Positions 44,502-53,669 of a stretch of 64,000 bases of DNA are shown in pieces. The DNA is from Cellvibrio sp. UBA7671 (GTDB lineage Bacteria; Pseudomonadota; Gammaproteobacteria; Pseudomonadales; Cellvibrionaceae). The stretch lies in NCBI GenBank assembly GCA_002483145.1, contig DLHJ01000016.1:515564-579563 (forward strand). The letters are read 5' to 3'. Below the pieces are notes generated by a model. The model did no database searches. It worked only from the letters and a program-made list of their open reading frames with translations, and was not told the DNA's origin. Numbering within the stretch: position 1 is the stretch's first letter; each line of letters begins with the position of its first letter. A program made the translations under genes and the position numbers.

Positions 44502-45227
44502 GTGTCTACTAATCCCTACCAAACCCCCGAAGGTCAATTGACCACTGATGATCAAGCCGTTGGCGAGATCAAGTTTTTCTCTCCTTCCTCACGTATTAAC
44601 CGTCTGCGCTATTGGGCTCACGGTGCATTATTTGCGATAGGCTTTTACGCAATTTTAGCTGTGGGTGGCGGTCTGTTTGCATTTGTGTCTCCATGGGTGG
44701 GCGTGCCTATTATGGCTGTTGCCTATATTGGATTGTTGGTGTTCAGCGTTATCGTGATGATCCAGCGTTTGCATGATTTGAATAAAACCGGTTGGATGTG
44801 GTTGCTTGCGTTAGTACCTTTTGCAAATATTTATTTGCTCATTATTTTGATCTTCTTCAAAGGTACTCCCGGCCGCAACAATTACGGCCTGCAAACTCCG
44901 CCGAATAAAACCTGGCACTGGGTTGTAGCACTTGGTTTCCCTGTAGTGGCATTGGTGTTGATTTTGGCTTTCGCGTTACCAGCGTACAACCAATACATGC
45001 AAGCAATGCAACAGGATTTCAGCGGCCAGTACGACCAATCCCAAACTGATGCTTACCCAACTGAATACACAGAAGAGGGGGCAGTTGAAGACACCACTTA
45101 CAGCGAGGAAACCGTCGAAGAGGGTGTGTCATATGAATCTGTAGAAGACGAAGTAATCGAAGATGACGCGATTGATGCTGCGGAAGCAGAAGTAATCGAA
45201 GCAACTGAATCCGAAACACCGCAGTAA
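44502..45227 (+). CDS. DUF805 membrane protein with acidic tail
   Basis: Inner-membrane protein of the DUF805 family (start motif FFSPSSRINRLRYWAHG), with four hydrophobic segments between residues about 40 and 170 and MIQRLHDLNKTGWMWLL between the middle ones. Beyond residue 170 is an unusual 70-residue tail, strongly acidic and Thr/Glu/Val-rich. Function unknown. The GTG start has AAGGAG six bases upstream. The 235-base leader after dacA contains small inverted repeats (for example CAATAC-AG-GTATTG near 44381) but no gene. Confidence 0.8.
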   Translation: MSTNPYQTPEGQLTTDDQAVGEIKFFSPSSRINRLRYWAHGALFAIGFYAILAVGGGLFAFVSPWVGVPIMAVAYIGLLVFSVIVMIQRLHDLNKTGWMWLLALVPFANIYLLIILIFFKGTPGRNNYGLQTPPNKTWHWVVALGFPVVALVLILAFALPAYNQYMQAMQQDFSGQYDQSQTDAYPTEYTEEGAVEDTTYSEETVEEGVSYESVEDEVIEDDAIDAAEAEVIEATESETPQ

Positions 45228-45247
45228 ATTACTTCTGGTTTAAAAAT

Positions 45248-45272
45248 AAGGCAGCTTCGGCTGCCTTTTTTA
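45248..45272 (+). terminator. Terminator of the DUF805 gene
   Basis: AAGGCAGC-TTCG-GCTGCCTT followed by TTTT, with a stable TTCG tetraloop, 20 bases after the stop. Confidence 0.9.
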
Positions 45273-45426
45273 TAGGGAAATTTACAGGTATCTAAGTGAG
45301 CACAATGAGTCAGCAATATTACTTGCAATAATGGCTTGTCGGTTTTCTAACTCCATAGTTCGCTAGCTATTGAAAAAATATAATTATTCGCATTGAGACT
45401 CGAAGGTAACTCATCCTGAGTGGATT

Positions 45427-46098
45427 TTAGTTATCTGGTTTTTCTGGCAGTAATGTGAAAATTCTGAAGTTGAATATTGTTAATAAAATAGCAAATAGTG
45501 ATTCTGCTGCATGGTATAGGGCGATAGTGATGGGATTCCAAAAGTCCATGTTATAAAAGGTTCTCTTAATAAACCAAAACGGAACATTTGTCGCGAGCCA
45601 TATAATGATAAAACCGGCGAATATTATTCCCTGATACTCTTTAGTTGCTTTCCAGCTCAATCTAAAAGCATCAACTGGTGATCTTTTATAAAGAATGCAA
45701 TAAAACTCCGAAAATGAAATACGAATCATGACAATAATGGCAGGGACTATAAGTAGTAAAAGTCCAGTTAGGATCGCGATTGTCGCAATAATATAAAGCC
45801 CAACAATAGGAAGCCAAAGTTTAAGTGCTAGTTGGTAGTATTGTTTTCTCTGTAAGAATTCACCACTTATTACAGAAGACATGTAAAGAATAAATACGCA
45901 TTGGTATATGGGGAATGTCAACATGTATGGAAGCATGGCGAGATATTCAATGTATTCAATATCTCTCGCGTAGTGAGCGATAGCAGCAGAAAAAGTGCTA
46001 ACGGCCATTATTAATGGCATGATTAGGGCAATAATACTAGCCAAGTTGTTTTTGAAAAAACGCCAAGCGTCCGCGATAAGTGGTAATGAATTATTCAT
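45427..46098 (-). CDS. YciC-like integral membrane protein
   Basis: About 223 aa with five or six hydrophobic segments. The layout (LIADAWRFFKNNLASIIALI at the start, then RISFSEFYCILYKRSPVDAF and SWKATKEYQG in the later half) recalls the YciC/UPF0259 and DUF7847-type families. Function unknown. I chose the ATG at 46098 over a TTG at 46149; neither has a good ribosome site. The gene is noticeably A/T-rich compared with its neighbours, which may mean recent arrival. It lies downstream of the DUF58 gene on the same strand, with about 90 bases between. Confidence 0.65.
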   Translation of the reverse strand: MNNSLPLIADAWRFFKNNLASIIALIMPLIMAVSTFSAAIAHYARDIEYIEYLAMLPYMLTFPIYQCVFILYMSSVISGEFLQRKQYYQLALKLWLPIVGLYIIATIAILTGLLLLIVPAIIVMIRISFSEFYCILYKRSPVDAFRLSWKATKEYQGIIFAGFIIIWLATNVPFWFIKRTFYNMDFWNPITIALYHAAESLFAILLTIFNFRIFTLLPEKPDN

Positions 46099-46190
46099 AT
46101 TTTCTGTGTTAATTCTTAGGTCTTTTGTTGTTAAATTTTCGGTAAACAATTAGCGAAATGAATTGCTGGGTAGTATTCTTGTGAGTATGT

Positions 46191-47525
46191 CTACAAAATC
46201 CCAGTACTCTTAATTTCCAAATACGCATTCGCGACACGCACTGCTAATTCGTTGGCGGTGCAGTCAATTGCATAAACACCAGCGGCAGTGAGTTTGCGGT
46301 GGGAATCGCGACGTTCATGTAAAAAACGACGGACACCGGCATAATTGAGGGAATCATCAAAAGTTTGCACTGGAGCGTCATTGAGTTGGTCGAGCACTTG
46401 TTCGCGGATGTTGGCGACCATTACCAGATGGCGTTTCTTGAGCAGGTTGACGGCAAGCAACAATTCGCTGTTGTCTTCATCGCGCGAGTTGGTAACTAAA
46501 ATGATCAGCGAGCGTTTTGGTTGGAGGCGGGCGAGTTTTTCTGCGGCGGTAATGTAATCCGCAGTGGATTGGTTTGCGTGCAAATCGTAAATGCCGTTGA
46601 GCAATACTTTGACTCGTTCAACTCCTTTTTGTGGCGGAATCCAGCGGTGTTGGTTGCCGAAACTCATCAGGCTCACGTTATCGCCTTGGCGCAATGCGAT
46701 GTAACTCACCAATAGCATTGAGTTGAGCGCGTGGTCGAAATGGCTGAGTTCATCATCTTTCGCACGCATACGACGGCCGCTGTCGATCATCAATACAATT
46801 TGTTGGTCGCGTTCATCTTGATAATCGCGTGCAATTAATTTCTGCCGACGCGATGTCGCTTTCCAATCCAATTGGCGCAAACTGTCGCCCTGGCGATATT
46901 CGCGCAGCTGGTGAAATTCCATGCCCGCACCACGGCGCTGTTTCCTTTTAATACCAATTTGGCTGGTGTGATTTTCGGTGGCGAGAATGGCGTAGTTGGC
47001 GATGGCGACAAAATCCGGAAATACTTTGGCGGTAGTTGTCTCACCGGCCCAATAACGGATATGCCATAAACCCAATGGGCTTTTAAATTGGATATGGGTT
47101 TTATCCAATTGCAGTGAGCCCCGCACCAGTGGACGCAATGAGTAATGGTTGGTGCTGATTTTGTTGGGTTCCAACTCAATGCGCAGCGGTAAGTTTTCGT
47201 AGTTGGCATCTGCAGGTACGCCATCAAAAATCTGGATGTTTACCTTGTCGGTAAATTGATGGCGAATGCGCAGTTTTACTTCGGTCCATTTATCAACCGC
47301 AAGGTTGCCGGGTAATTCGCGCGTAATTTCTACCGGCGGCAAGCGGCGTGATAATAGCCAGTCGAGTAATGCGATAACTGTTACAGCAATAAATAATCCC
47401 TGCGGCAAATACGCAGCGGCGCTCCATTTAAAATAATGGGCGCTAAAGGCGTTGATAAATACCAGCGCTGCAAGCAGCGCGAAGGCAGTTATCAAACGTG
47501 TACTGGGAATCCATGTTCTGCGCAT
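46191..47525 (-). CDS. DUF58 domain protein, MoxR partner
   Basis: Membrane-anchored DUF58 protein with a von Willebrand A-like fold. Two N-terminal TM segments (about residues 10-28 and 34-52) precede the signature RRGAGMEFHQLREYRQGDSL followed by LDWKATSRRQ. The C-terminal half has the MIDSGRRM motif (a MIDAS-like DxSxx variant with G in place of S at one position). DUF58 proteins are usually co-encoded with MoxR ATPases and thought to act with them on protein complexes. I chose the ATG at 47525. It lies 22 bases after the moxR stop in the same operon. Confidence 0.87.
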   Translation of the reverse strand: MRRTWIPSTRLITAFALLAALVFINAFSAHYFKWSAAAYLPQGLFIAVTVIALLDWLLSRRLPPVEITRELPGNLAVDKWTEVKLRIRHQFTDKVNIQIFDGVPADANYENLPLRIELEPNKISTNHYSLRPLVRGSLQLDKTHIQFKSPLGLWHIRYWAGETTTAKVFPDFVAIANYAILATENHTSQIGIKRKQRRGAGMEFHQLREYRQGDSLRQLDWKATSRRQKLIARDYQDERDQQIVLMIDSGRRMRAKDDELSHFDHALNSMLLVSYIALRQGDNVSLMSFGNQHRWIPPQKGVERVKVLLNGIYDLHANQSTADYITAAEKLARLQPKRSLIILVTNSRDEDNSELLLAVNLLKKRHLVMVANIREQVLDQLNDAPVQTFDDSLNYAGVRRFLHERRDSHRKLTAAGVYAIDCTANELAVRVANAYLEIKSTGIL

Positions 47526-47547
47526 AATATTTTTTTCAGTAAGGGAA

Positions 47548-48576
47548 TCAATGTCTCGGAGCTTCAACCTGCAACAAAATATTATGCAGAATCCGCTCGG
47601 CAGCGATGCCTTCAATCGCCAATTCCGGTGATAACAAAATCCGGTGACGCAGTGCCGGGATAAACATTTTTTTCACATCATCCGGTGTTACAAACGAATT
47701 ATTGTTGAGCAGAGCATATGCGCGGGCTGCAGAGAGCAGGGCGATACAAGCGCGGGGGCCAGCGCCGCGTGAAATACCAGACCAGCTGCGTGTAGCGCGA
47801 ACCAGTTTTACTACGTATTGCAAAATTTGTTCGTCTACGGTTATTTGCTCGGCAATTTTTTGCAGGCTTAACACATGTGCTGGTTTTAATAATGTGCGGA
47901 TATGCTCCAGACCAAAACCGCCTTGTGATTGTGAAGTTACCTGGCGCAACATAAATTGCTCATCGCTCTCACTTGGGTAATCAATAATCACCTTCAACAT
48001 AAAGCGATCAAGTTCTGCTTCCGGCAGCGGATAAGTACCTTCCTGCTCTATCGGGTTTTGTGTTGCGAGCACCATAAAAGGTTCACCGGTTTTGAATGAT
48101 TCGCCTTCAATAGTGATTTGTCCTTCTTGCATTACCTCAAGCAATGCCGCTTGGGTTTTTGCGGGCGCGCGGTTGATTTCGTCAGCGAGTAATAAATTAG
48201 TAAATGCAGGACCTTTGCGGATTTCAAATTCTTGTTTGGCCATATTAAACATCGCATGGCCAGTGACATCGCTGGGCATTAAATCGGGCGTAAATTGCAC
48301 GCGTGAAAATTGCCCGCCAAAACATTTGGCAAGGCTGCGTACCAAGAGCGTTTTACCCAGTCCGGGTACACCTTCAATTAATACGTGGCCGCGTGCGATC
48401 AGAGCAATCAATACTTGTTCGATTACAGCATCTTGGCCAATCAAGACTTTTTTAATTTCATTCAGTAAATTGTTGGCAACGGTACTTGCCTGCTGCAAAC
48501 GATTTTGCAAACTCTCATCGGCGTCCGTTGCTTTGTTGGTTTCAATGCTGTCGTTGTTGCTAATTGACTCAGTCAT
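47548..48576 (-). CDS. MoxR-family AAA+ ATPase
   Basis: Chaperone-like AAA+ ATPase of the MoxR class. Walker A is GVPGLGKTLLV (about residue 77), Walker B LLLADEINRAPAKTQAALLE, sensor region LATQNPIEQEGTYPLPEAEL, and ISRGAGPRACIALL nearer the C terminus. ATG at 48576 has AGGAAG six bases upstream. It overlaps the DUF4350 gene by eight bases and precedes DUF58. In other bacteria MoxR with DUF58/VWA partners helps metal insertion or complex maturation, often in envelope stress; the target here is unknown. Confidence 0.93.
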   Translation of the reverse strand: MTESISNNDSIETNKATDADESLQNRLQQASTVANNLLNEIKKVLIGQDAVIEQVLIALIARGHVLIEGVPGLGKTLLVRSLAKCFGGQFSRVQFTPDLMPSDVTGHAMFNMAKQEFEIRKGPAFTNLLLADEINRAPAKTQAALLEVMQEGQITIEGESFKTGEPFMVLATQNPIEQEGTYPLPEAELDRFMLKVIIDYPSESDEQFMLRQVTSQSQGGFGLEHIRTLLKPAHVLSLQKIAEQITVDEQILQYVVKLVRATRSWSGISRGAGPRACIALLSAARAYALLNNNSFVTPDDVKKMFIPALRHRILLSPELAIEGIAAERILHNILLQVEAPRH

Positions 48577-50110
48577 AATTGCTTCCTGAAAGTTGCTTTC
48601 TGATAGTTTGCAAATGTGCAATCGCTGCGGCAAATTCCTGGGGATGGTGCAGGCCGTCGGCGAAAAGAGCTTGTTTAATATCGGCTTGGGCAATGCCGGT
48701 TAGTTGGTGTAAAAATTCAAGGCGCTGTTCACCTGATGCTTGATCCAGATTGGGATGCTGCTCATCCAACCGCTCCAGAATTTCTTTGCGCAATACATTG
48801 AGTAGTTGCGGGTGCTGCTGTTTGCGCCAGAGCAGCATGGCGCTGGCATAAATATGTTCGGCAAGGCTGCGGCGCCCGCTTTGTTCAATAACCAATACCG
48901 GACCAAAACGCACGCTGAGTGCCCAGAGCCACAAAACCAGTGCAATCATTCCGGCGATGACACCGTAGCTGGCATTGCGCCATAAAATCGCGGCGAGCGA
49001 TGGGGCATCCTGATTAATTAAAAACCATACACGGCCATCTGGATTTACCAACCGCCATAACCCATAGGCGTGGTCGTGACAGTCAATGCGCTGGTTTGCC
49101 CAAATAGTGTTGTCACTGGTGATGGTGACTGAGCCTTCCCCTATATCAAAGTAGAGCAGGTGCTCACGTTTTTCATCGTAGTGATGATCTTCCTCATCCG
49201 TTTCTTCTGCATCTACAGCTTCAGTATCTTCCTCAACCTCAACGGTGAGGTCTTCTTCTGATGGTGTTTCACTGCTCTCTGTATCTTCCTCTGCATCGTC
49301 GTGCGCGATATAGGCATAATAGATAAATTGGCTGCGGCGACTGAAATCAAAATTCAATGGTTTTTCTTCGTCGGCAAACTCAATTGCGGTAGGTGTTTCT
49401 TTCATGCTACAGCGATAATAGTTTTCCGGTTTTTCGTCTTTTTTGGCTTTCCCATTTTTCTTGTTGGTTTTTTTATCGCTCGATTTTTCTGCTAGTGTTT
49501 TTTCTTCTGTATCTTCAGTTGGTGGTTTTTCAAGAGATGTGTCCTGCTTGTCATCCGCTTTTTCTGTATCAGAATTTTCATCATCGGATTCGTCAGTTTC
49601 CTCGTCAAAACCGTCTGCAAGCTTCTCCAGCAGGTCACGGGTGTCAGCATCAGTTTCTTCTGGTTCCAGCTCGATATTAAAATCGTTGAGCAACAAATCT
49701 TCTTCACTGGTGTGGGTGCCGATAAACGGATTTTGTGTTGAGGTAATCAGGGTGCCGCCCGCTTCCACCCATTCATAGAGCGAGTCGTAACGTTCCTGAG
49801 TCAGCGTTTTATAGCCGTTGATAATCACAATGGTGTCTTGTGCACCCAGTTTGAGGTTGCGCCAGGAATGTTTATCCAACAGGCTCAGGTTTTTTACTGT
49901 AGTGGCTTGCACGCCCTGTTTACGCAAGAAAATTTCAGCGGCAAGAAAATCGTTTTGGCGCGCTTCTTTTGAATAGCCTAGATCGATTTCATTCTCTTCC
50001 CACTCCAGTGTGGTGTACCACCAATAGCCCAAGCCGGCCAAGACAGTAGCCAACGCACCGATTATCAATCCGCGCTGCATAGGGGTTAGCGATTTTTTTG
50101 CGTCACTCAC
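48569..50110 (-). CDS. DUF4350 domain membrane protein with long acidic insert
   Basis: 513-aa protein with an N-terminal TM segment (about residues 13-32), a DUF4350-type domain (about 45-135: AAEIFLRKQGVQ, IVINGYKTLT, GGTLITSTQNPF), and a second TM (about 385-405) with a cytoplasmic tail (RRSLAEHIYASAMLLWRKQQ). Two strongly acidic, low-complexity stretches lie at about 150-215 and 275-320 in the region between the TMs. Such inserts are unusual and may bind cations or keep a flexible spacer. It overlaps the DUF4129 gene by four bases. Function unknown, but linked to MoxR. Confidence 0.82.
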   Translation of the reverse strand: MSDAKKSLTPMQRGLIIGALATVLAGLGYWWYTTLEWEENEIDLGYSKEARQNDFLAAEIFLRKQGVQATTVKNLSLLDKHSWRNLKLGAQDTIVIINGYKTLTQERYDSLYEWVEAGGTLITSTQNPFIGTHTSEEDLLLNDFNIELEPEETDADTRDLLEKLADGFDEETDESDDENSDTEKADDKQDTSLEKPPTEDTEEKTLAEKSSDKKTNKKNGKAKKDEKPENYYRCSMKETPTAIEFADEEKPLNFDFSRRSQFIYYAYIAHDDAEEDTESSETPSEEDLTVEVEEDTEAVDAEETDEEDHHYDEKREHLLYFDIGEGSVTITSDNTIWANQRIDCHDHAYGLWRLVNPDGRVWFLINQDAPSLAAILWRNASYGVIAGMIALVLWLWALSVRFGPVLVIEQSGRRSLAEHIYASAMLLWRKQQHPQLLNVLRKEILERLDEQHPNLDQASGEQRLEFLHQLTGIAQADIKQALFADGLHHPQEFAAAIAHLQTIRKQLSGSNYD

Positions 50111-51726
50111 TCGGCAGCTCCCTGTGTGTTTGCGTTGTTGCTTTGCTGTAGCCAGCAGCTATTCCAATTCACACATAAATATTGCGCCTTCTCTGCCGTA
50201 GGCAATAAATGGCCATAGGCCAGCCGCTGCCATTCACGGGTAAGCGCAACAAAATAAGCAACGCGTGTTTGCGCAGCGCTATTCTTTGCAAAATATTCAC
50301 GCATTAGTTCAGCGCATTCGCGCTCGGTATGGCCATCGTGAATATCCACGCCGCTATGAACCAAATGAAACAAGCTGGCGCGATAGAGCAGGGCGAGTGC
50401 TGCGCGCATATCGCCTGCTTGCAGAAGTTTGAGTGCATTGGTACTGATATCTTCCGGCAGGGATTCGCGGGTCACATCCATCCCGAACAGGGTTACCGGT
50501 TTTGCTTTGGGAGCGGGTGTAGGTTTAATCCGTACAAACTGCGCGGCCAGCCAATGACGATAGCGATAAAAAACAAAACCGATCAAGGCAAGTACGGCGA
50601 GCCATAAGAGTATCTCCAGTAAACTGGCGGCGGCGACAAACCCTTCAAAATTGGCCAGAAATTTAAAAAACTTTTTCCAGAAAGTTGATGTTTCTTCATC
50701 CTCTTCTGGTTCATCGAATTTCAATGTGCGCTGCATTTCCTTGCGGCTGAATTCAGTTTGTTGCAATACGGCTTTGATGGATTCCTGCGCCTGGTTGCGA
50801 TCAATTTCAGTGAATTCACCGAGCGGTTTATCGATCACTGCTTCGCCGGAGTATTCCTCACTGGTTTCTACAGATTCCGCTACCGCCGGCAATTGTTCAT
50901 CAGCATAGGCGATGCGCTGCGCATCGAAGGCAAAAATACTTAGCCCAAGCGCCAGCGTCAAAAGTAATGAGGGCAGAATGTTAACCTTGCTGCGTTTGTT
51001 GGCAATGCGGCGGAAAGCAATATCAATATCCCAAGCCTCTAATTTAATGCGGCGATTTAAATAGAGTGCAAATCCACAGGCGACATAAAAGGGCGCTGTG
51101 AGGCTGAGTGCGAGATACCAGATGGATAATTGCAGCAGATGCAAGTTGGAAGATTCCTGATCAAAAAAGAAATTCGCCCATTCGATATCAATTTCACGCG
51201 GGATCAGCGCCCAGATAAAACTGATAATGCCGATCCATAAAAATATTTCCAACGCGAGCCCCATAAAACTCATCCAGCTGGCAGGCGATGAATCTTCGCG
51301 ATGCAATACTCCCAAACGATCCTGACGGCGGGCACCACTTAATCCTTCCAGTTGCAAGACCGGTAAATCCATACTGCGGGTTGGACTGAGTCTTCTCCAT
51401 GTCAGGCTGGAAAAAATTTGCTTCAAGGCGAGCGATGGAAATAATTTGAAGGTGCTGCGTGTATCCGGCAGGTCATTAAATACCGCGTGGCTGAGGATAT
51501 GTAATAGCGGGCGTTCCAAAACTGGTTTGAGCCACCACATAAAGAGTGCTCCCACCCAAAACCAATTGTCGGGAATCAGCAGCGTAAATATAAAAAAGGG
51601 AAAACTCACCAGCAGCCAGATTTTTATCATCGGCAGCCACCAGCGTTTGGCCATCAACAAACCGAGGTCAACCGCTTCCCATGCACTGCGCGGGCGAATT
51701 TCCAATGTGACTTGATCCAGATTCAT
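50107..51726 (-). CDS. DUF4129 domain membrane protein
   Basis: 539 aa with several TM segments (around residues 30-60, 155-215 and 240-280), then a soluble region, a TM near 375-395 and a C-terminal DUF4129 domain (about 440-510: NALKLLQAGDMRAALALLYR, then HDGHTERECAELMREYF). DUF4129 is a helical domain found in transglutaminase and MoxR loci; its role is unknown. It overlaps both neighbours by four bases (ATGA junctions), so the proteins are made in step. Confidence 0.82.
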   Translation of the reverse strand: MNLDQVTLEIRPRSAWEAVDLGLLMAKRWWLPMIKIWLLVSFPFFIFTLLIPDNWFWVGALFMWWLKPVLERPLLHILSHAVFNDLPDTRSTFKLFPSLALKQIFSSLTWRRLSPTRSMDLPVLQLEGLSGARRQDRLGVLHREDSSPASWMSFMGLALEIFLWIGIISFIWALIPREIDIEWANFFFDQESSNLHLLQLSIWYLALSLTAPFYVACGFALYLNRRIKLEAWDIDIAFRRIANKRSKVNILPSLLLTLALGLSIFAFDAQRIAYADEQLPAVAESVETSEEYSGEAVIDKPLGEFTEIDRNQAQESIKAVLQQTEFSRKEMQRTLKFDEPEEDEETSTFWKKFFKFLANFEGFVAAASLLEILLWLAVLALIGFVFYRYRHWLAAQFVRIKPTPAPKAKPVTLFGMDVTRESLPEDISTNALKLLQAGDMRAALALLYRASLFHLVHSGVDIHDGHTERECAELMREYFAKNSAAQTRVAYFVALTREWQRLAYGHLLPTAEKAQYLCVNWNSCWLQQSNNANTQGAAE

Positions 51727-52712
51727 CCCTGACCTCGCTCACCACGCAAACTGCGCCCGCTGAAAACCAGGTAGCCAATCACCAGCGCCCACAAAAATCC
51801 GCCGACCAAATATTTTTGCCAGGGCATAAGGATGTTATTGGACGACCAAAAAGCTTCGATAAAAGCGGCGATCACTAGCATGATAATCACACCATACACC
51901 AGTTGGATGGCGATGAGGCTGGCGCGTTTGAGCGATTCTTTGCGCGTGAGGTTGCCTGGTGCCAGCAATGCGTAGCCGAGTTTTAAACCCGCGGCACCGG
52001 CGATGCAAATAGCCGTCAATTCAAAACTGCCGTGACCGACGACAAAGGTAAAAAAAGTTTGCGTGAATTCGGCGTTGGTCAAATGCCCAGCGACTGCGCC
52101 CATTAACAAGCCGTTGTAAACGAGAAAAAAAATCGAGCCGACACCAAATACAATTCCCGATGCAAAGGTGCGGAACGCAACGCTGATATTGTTGCTGATA
52201 TAAAAACCAAACATCTGCACATTGGTGTCGGATTCCCGCGCGCTGCCGAGCGTGCGATTTTCCGGATCGTACATGCTTTCAAATGAACTGACTTGTTCGG
52301 GCGCGGTGACCGTGTAGACCAAATCCGGCTGCCACAGGATTGCCAAAAACATCAGCAGCCCCGGAACGTAAAGTAATGCAGTTGCCCACCAAACGTAGCG
52401 TTGTTGCTCGCGCACCAAGCGCGGAAATCCCGCCACAATAAAACTGGTGAATTGCTGCATAAAGGGTTGTTTGCGGCGATACAACTGCTGGTGGCCGCGC
52501 ACGACTAAATCGCCGAGTTTATCCACCAAATGACTGGAGTAGTGGCGATCTTTTGCGAGCGCGTGGAAATGGCAGAGGCGACGATAGCGGCTGGCAAAAC
52601 TCGCCAGTTCACTGCCCTTGAGGCGGCCGTCGGGTTTTTCCAGCTCGATAATTTCCAGCTCCATCACATGCCAGAGTGGTTGGTAGAGTTGTTCGAATTG
52701 TCCTTGTTTCAT
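51723..52712 (-). CDS. SpoIIM/DUF95-family membrane protein
   Basis: Stage II sporulation protein M family; in non-sporulating bacteria it is part of MoxR loci. The N-terminal half is cytoplasmic and basic (FASRYRRLCHFHALAKDRHY). The C-terminal half has about five hydrophobic segments with SNNISVAFRTFASGIVFGVG and VVGHGSFELTAICIAGAAGL, the family's conserved core. I chose the ATG at 52712, with AAGGA eight bases upstream. It follows the RDD gene by 10 bases. No sporulation role is expected here. Confidence 0.88.
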   Translation of the reverse strand: MKQGQFEQLYQPLWHVMELEIIELEKPDGRLKGSELASFASRYRRLCHFHALAKDRHYSSHLVDKLGDLVVRGHQQLYRRKQPFMQQFTSFIVAGFPRLVREQQRYVWWATALLYVPGLLMFLAILWQPDLVYTVTAPEQVSSFESMYDPENRTLGSARESDTNVQMFGFYISNNISVAFRTFASGIVFGVGSIFFLVYNGLLMGAVAGHLTNAEFTQTFFTFVVGHGSFELTAICIAGAAGLKLGYALLAPGNLTRKESLKRASLIAIQLVYGVIIMLVIAAFIEAFWSSNNILMPWQKYLVGGFLWALVIGYLVFSGRSLRGERGQG

Positions 52713-52722
52713 GTCATCGTCC

Positions 52723-53406
52723 TTACTGCTTGCCAACCATAGTGTTGGCCATTTGTTTGATGGCAATCACCGGATCTTTGCTGCCGATAACGGGTAAAAG
52801 AATTGTTGCCAATTCACTTCGGCGCTCGGCCGATAAATATTTACTGCGCTCGGCAAATGCGAGCAGGGCGCGCTGTTCGTCGGTGGAAAAGTCGGCGGGC
52901 ACTGGCAACTGACCGCGCACTTCAAAACTGGGTTCACGCGCAGGCGGCGCCTCGTAAATCACCATGCTGCCAGCGGCCAAATCGCCCAAACGTTTGAATT
53001 GGCGGTTGCACAGGCTGGCGACAATACCGGTGAGGTAGAGCATGGGCAGGAAATCGACAAAGCGTAATAAATTGCGCAACAGCGAGGGGCCGAAGGTGAT
53101 GGGTGTGCCATCGTCGTTAACTACGCGAATGCCCATCCATTTTTTACCGGGGGTGCGGCCCTGGCGGGTAACTTCAAAGAAGACGGGATAAAACCATTCG
53201 AGCAAAAACGCGAGTATCAGCGCTATGCCGGTACCCATGCGCCCAAGCAGGGACAGGGCGATAAAAATCACGGTGACTATGCCGTAGCGGATCAGGATAT
53301 CCAGCAATTGCGCCAGTACTCGCACGCCAAAGCCAGCGGGTGTCAGTGGGAGCAGGGCGCCTTCCGGGGTTTCAAGTGATTGGCGGGTATCGAGTAACAA
53401 ATCCAA
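52723..53406 (-). CDS. RDD family membrane protein
   Basis: First gene of the MoxR operon. The RDD signature is seen in GFGVRVLAQLLDILIRYG (Arg, then Asp in TM1), with RQGRTPGKKWMGIRVVNDDG between TM2 and TM3. A soluble C-terminal tail of about 80 residues follows. RDD proteins have been linked to Na+/H+ transport in one case; mostly their function is unknown. Its presence with SpoIIM at the head of a MoxR-DUF58 operon is a recurrent arrangement. Confidence 0.88.
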   Translation of the reverse strand: MDLLLDTRQSLETPEGALLPLTPAGFGVRVLAQLLDILIRYGIVTVIFIALSLLGRMGTGIALILAFLLEWFYPVFFEVTRQGRTPGKKWMGIRVVNDDGTPITFGPSLLRNLLRFVDFLPMLYLTGIVASLCNRQFKRLGDLAAGSMVIYEAPPAREPSFEVRGQLPVPADFSTDEQRALLAFAERSKYLSAERRSELATILLPVIGSKDPVIAIKQMANTMVGKQ

Positions 53407-53669
53407 CTGTCCTTATGCTGCGACGAGTCTGGCGTGATGCCGGATTATGTCGCTTAAATTATATTTTCTGGGGTGTTTGGTAATTGGCGAGAATAGCGGA
53501 TAAGGCTATTTATGAATAGAAAATTTTCCTATCGGAGATGCTGCTTGAAGTTCGTCAAATGATATTCCAGAAAAGTATTTCTACCCTCTTGCTTAAGCCA
53601 TGTATTATTTCGCGCCATTTTGTGTGACCTATGTAACAGTAAAATTAACTTAATACTGAGGAAAGTAAG

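Noticed and set aside
51723-52712. Sporulation role for the SpoIIM-family protein
   Set aside because: The context is a gammaproteobacterial MoxR operon, where this family occurs without sporulation.
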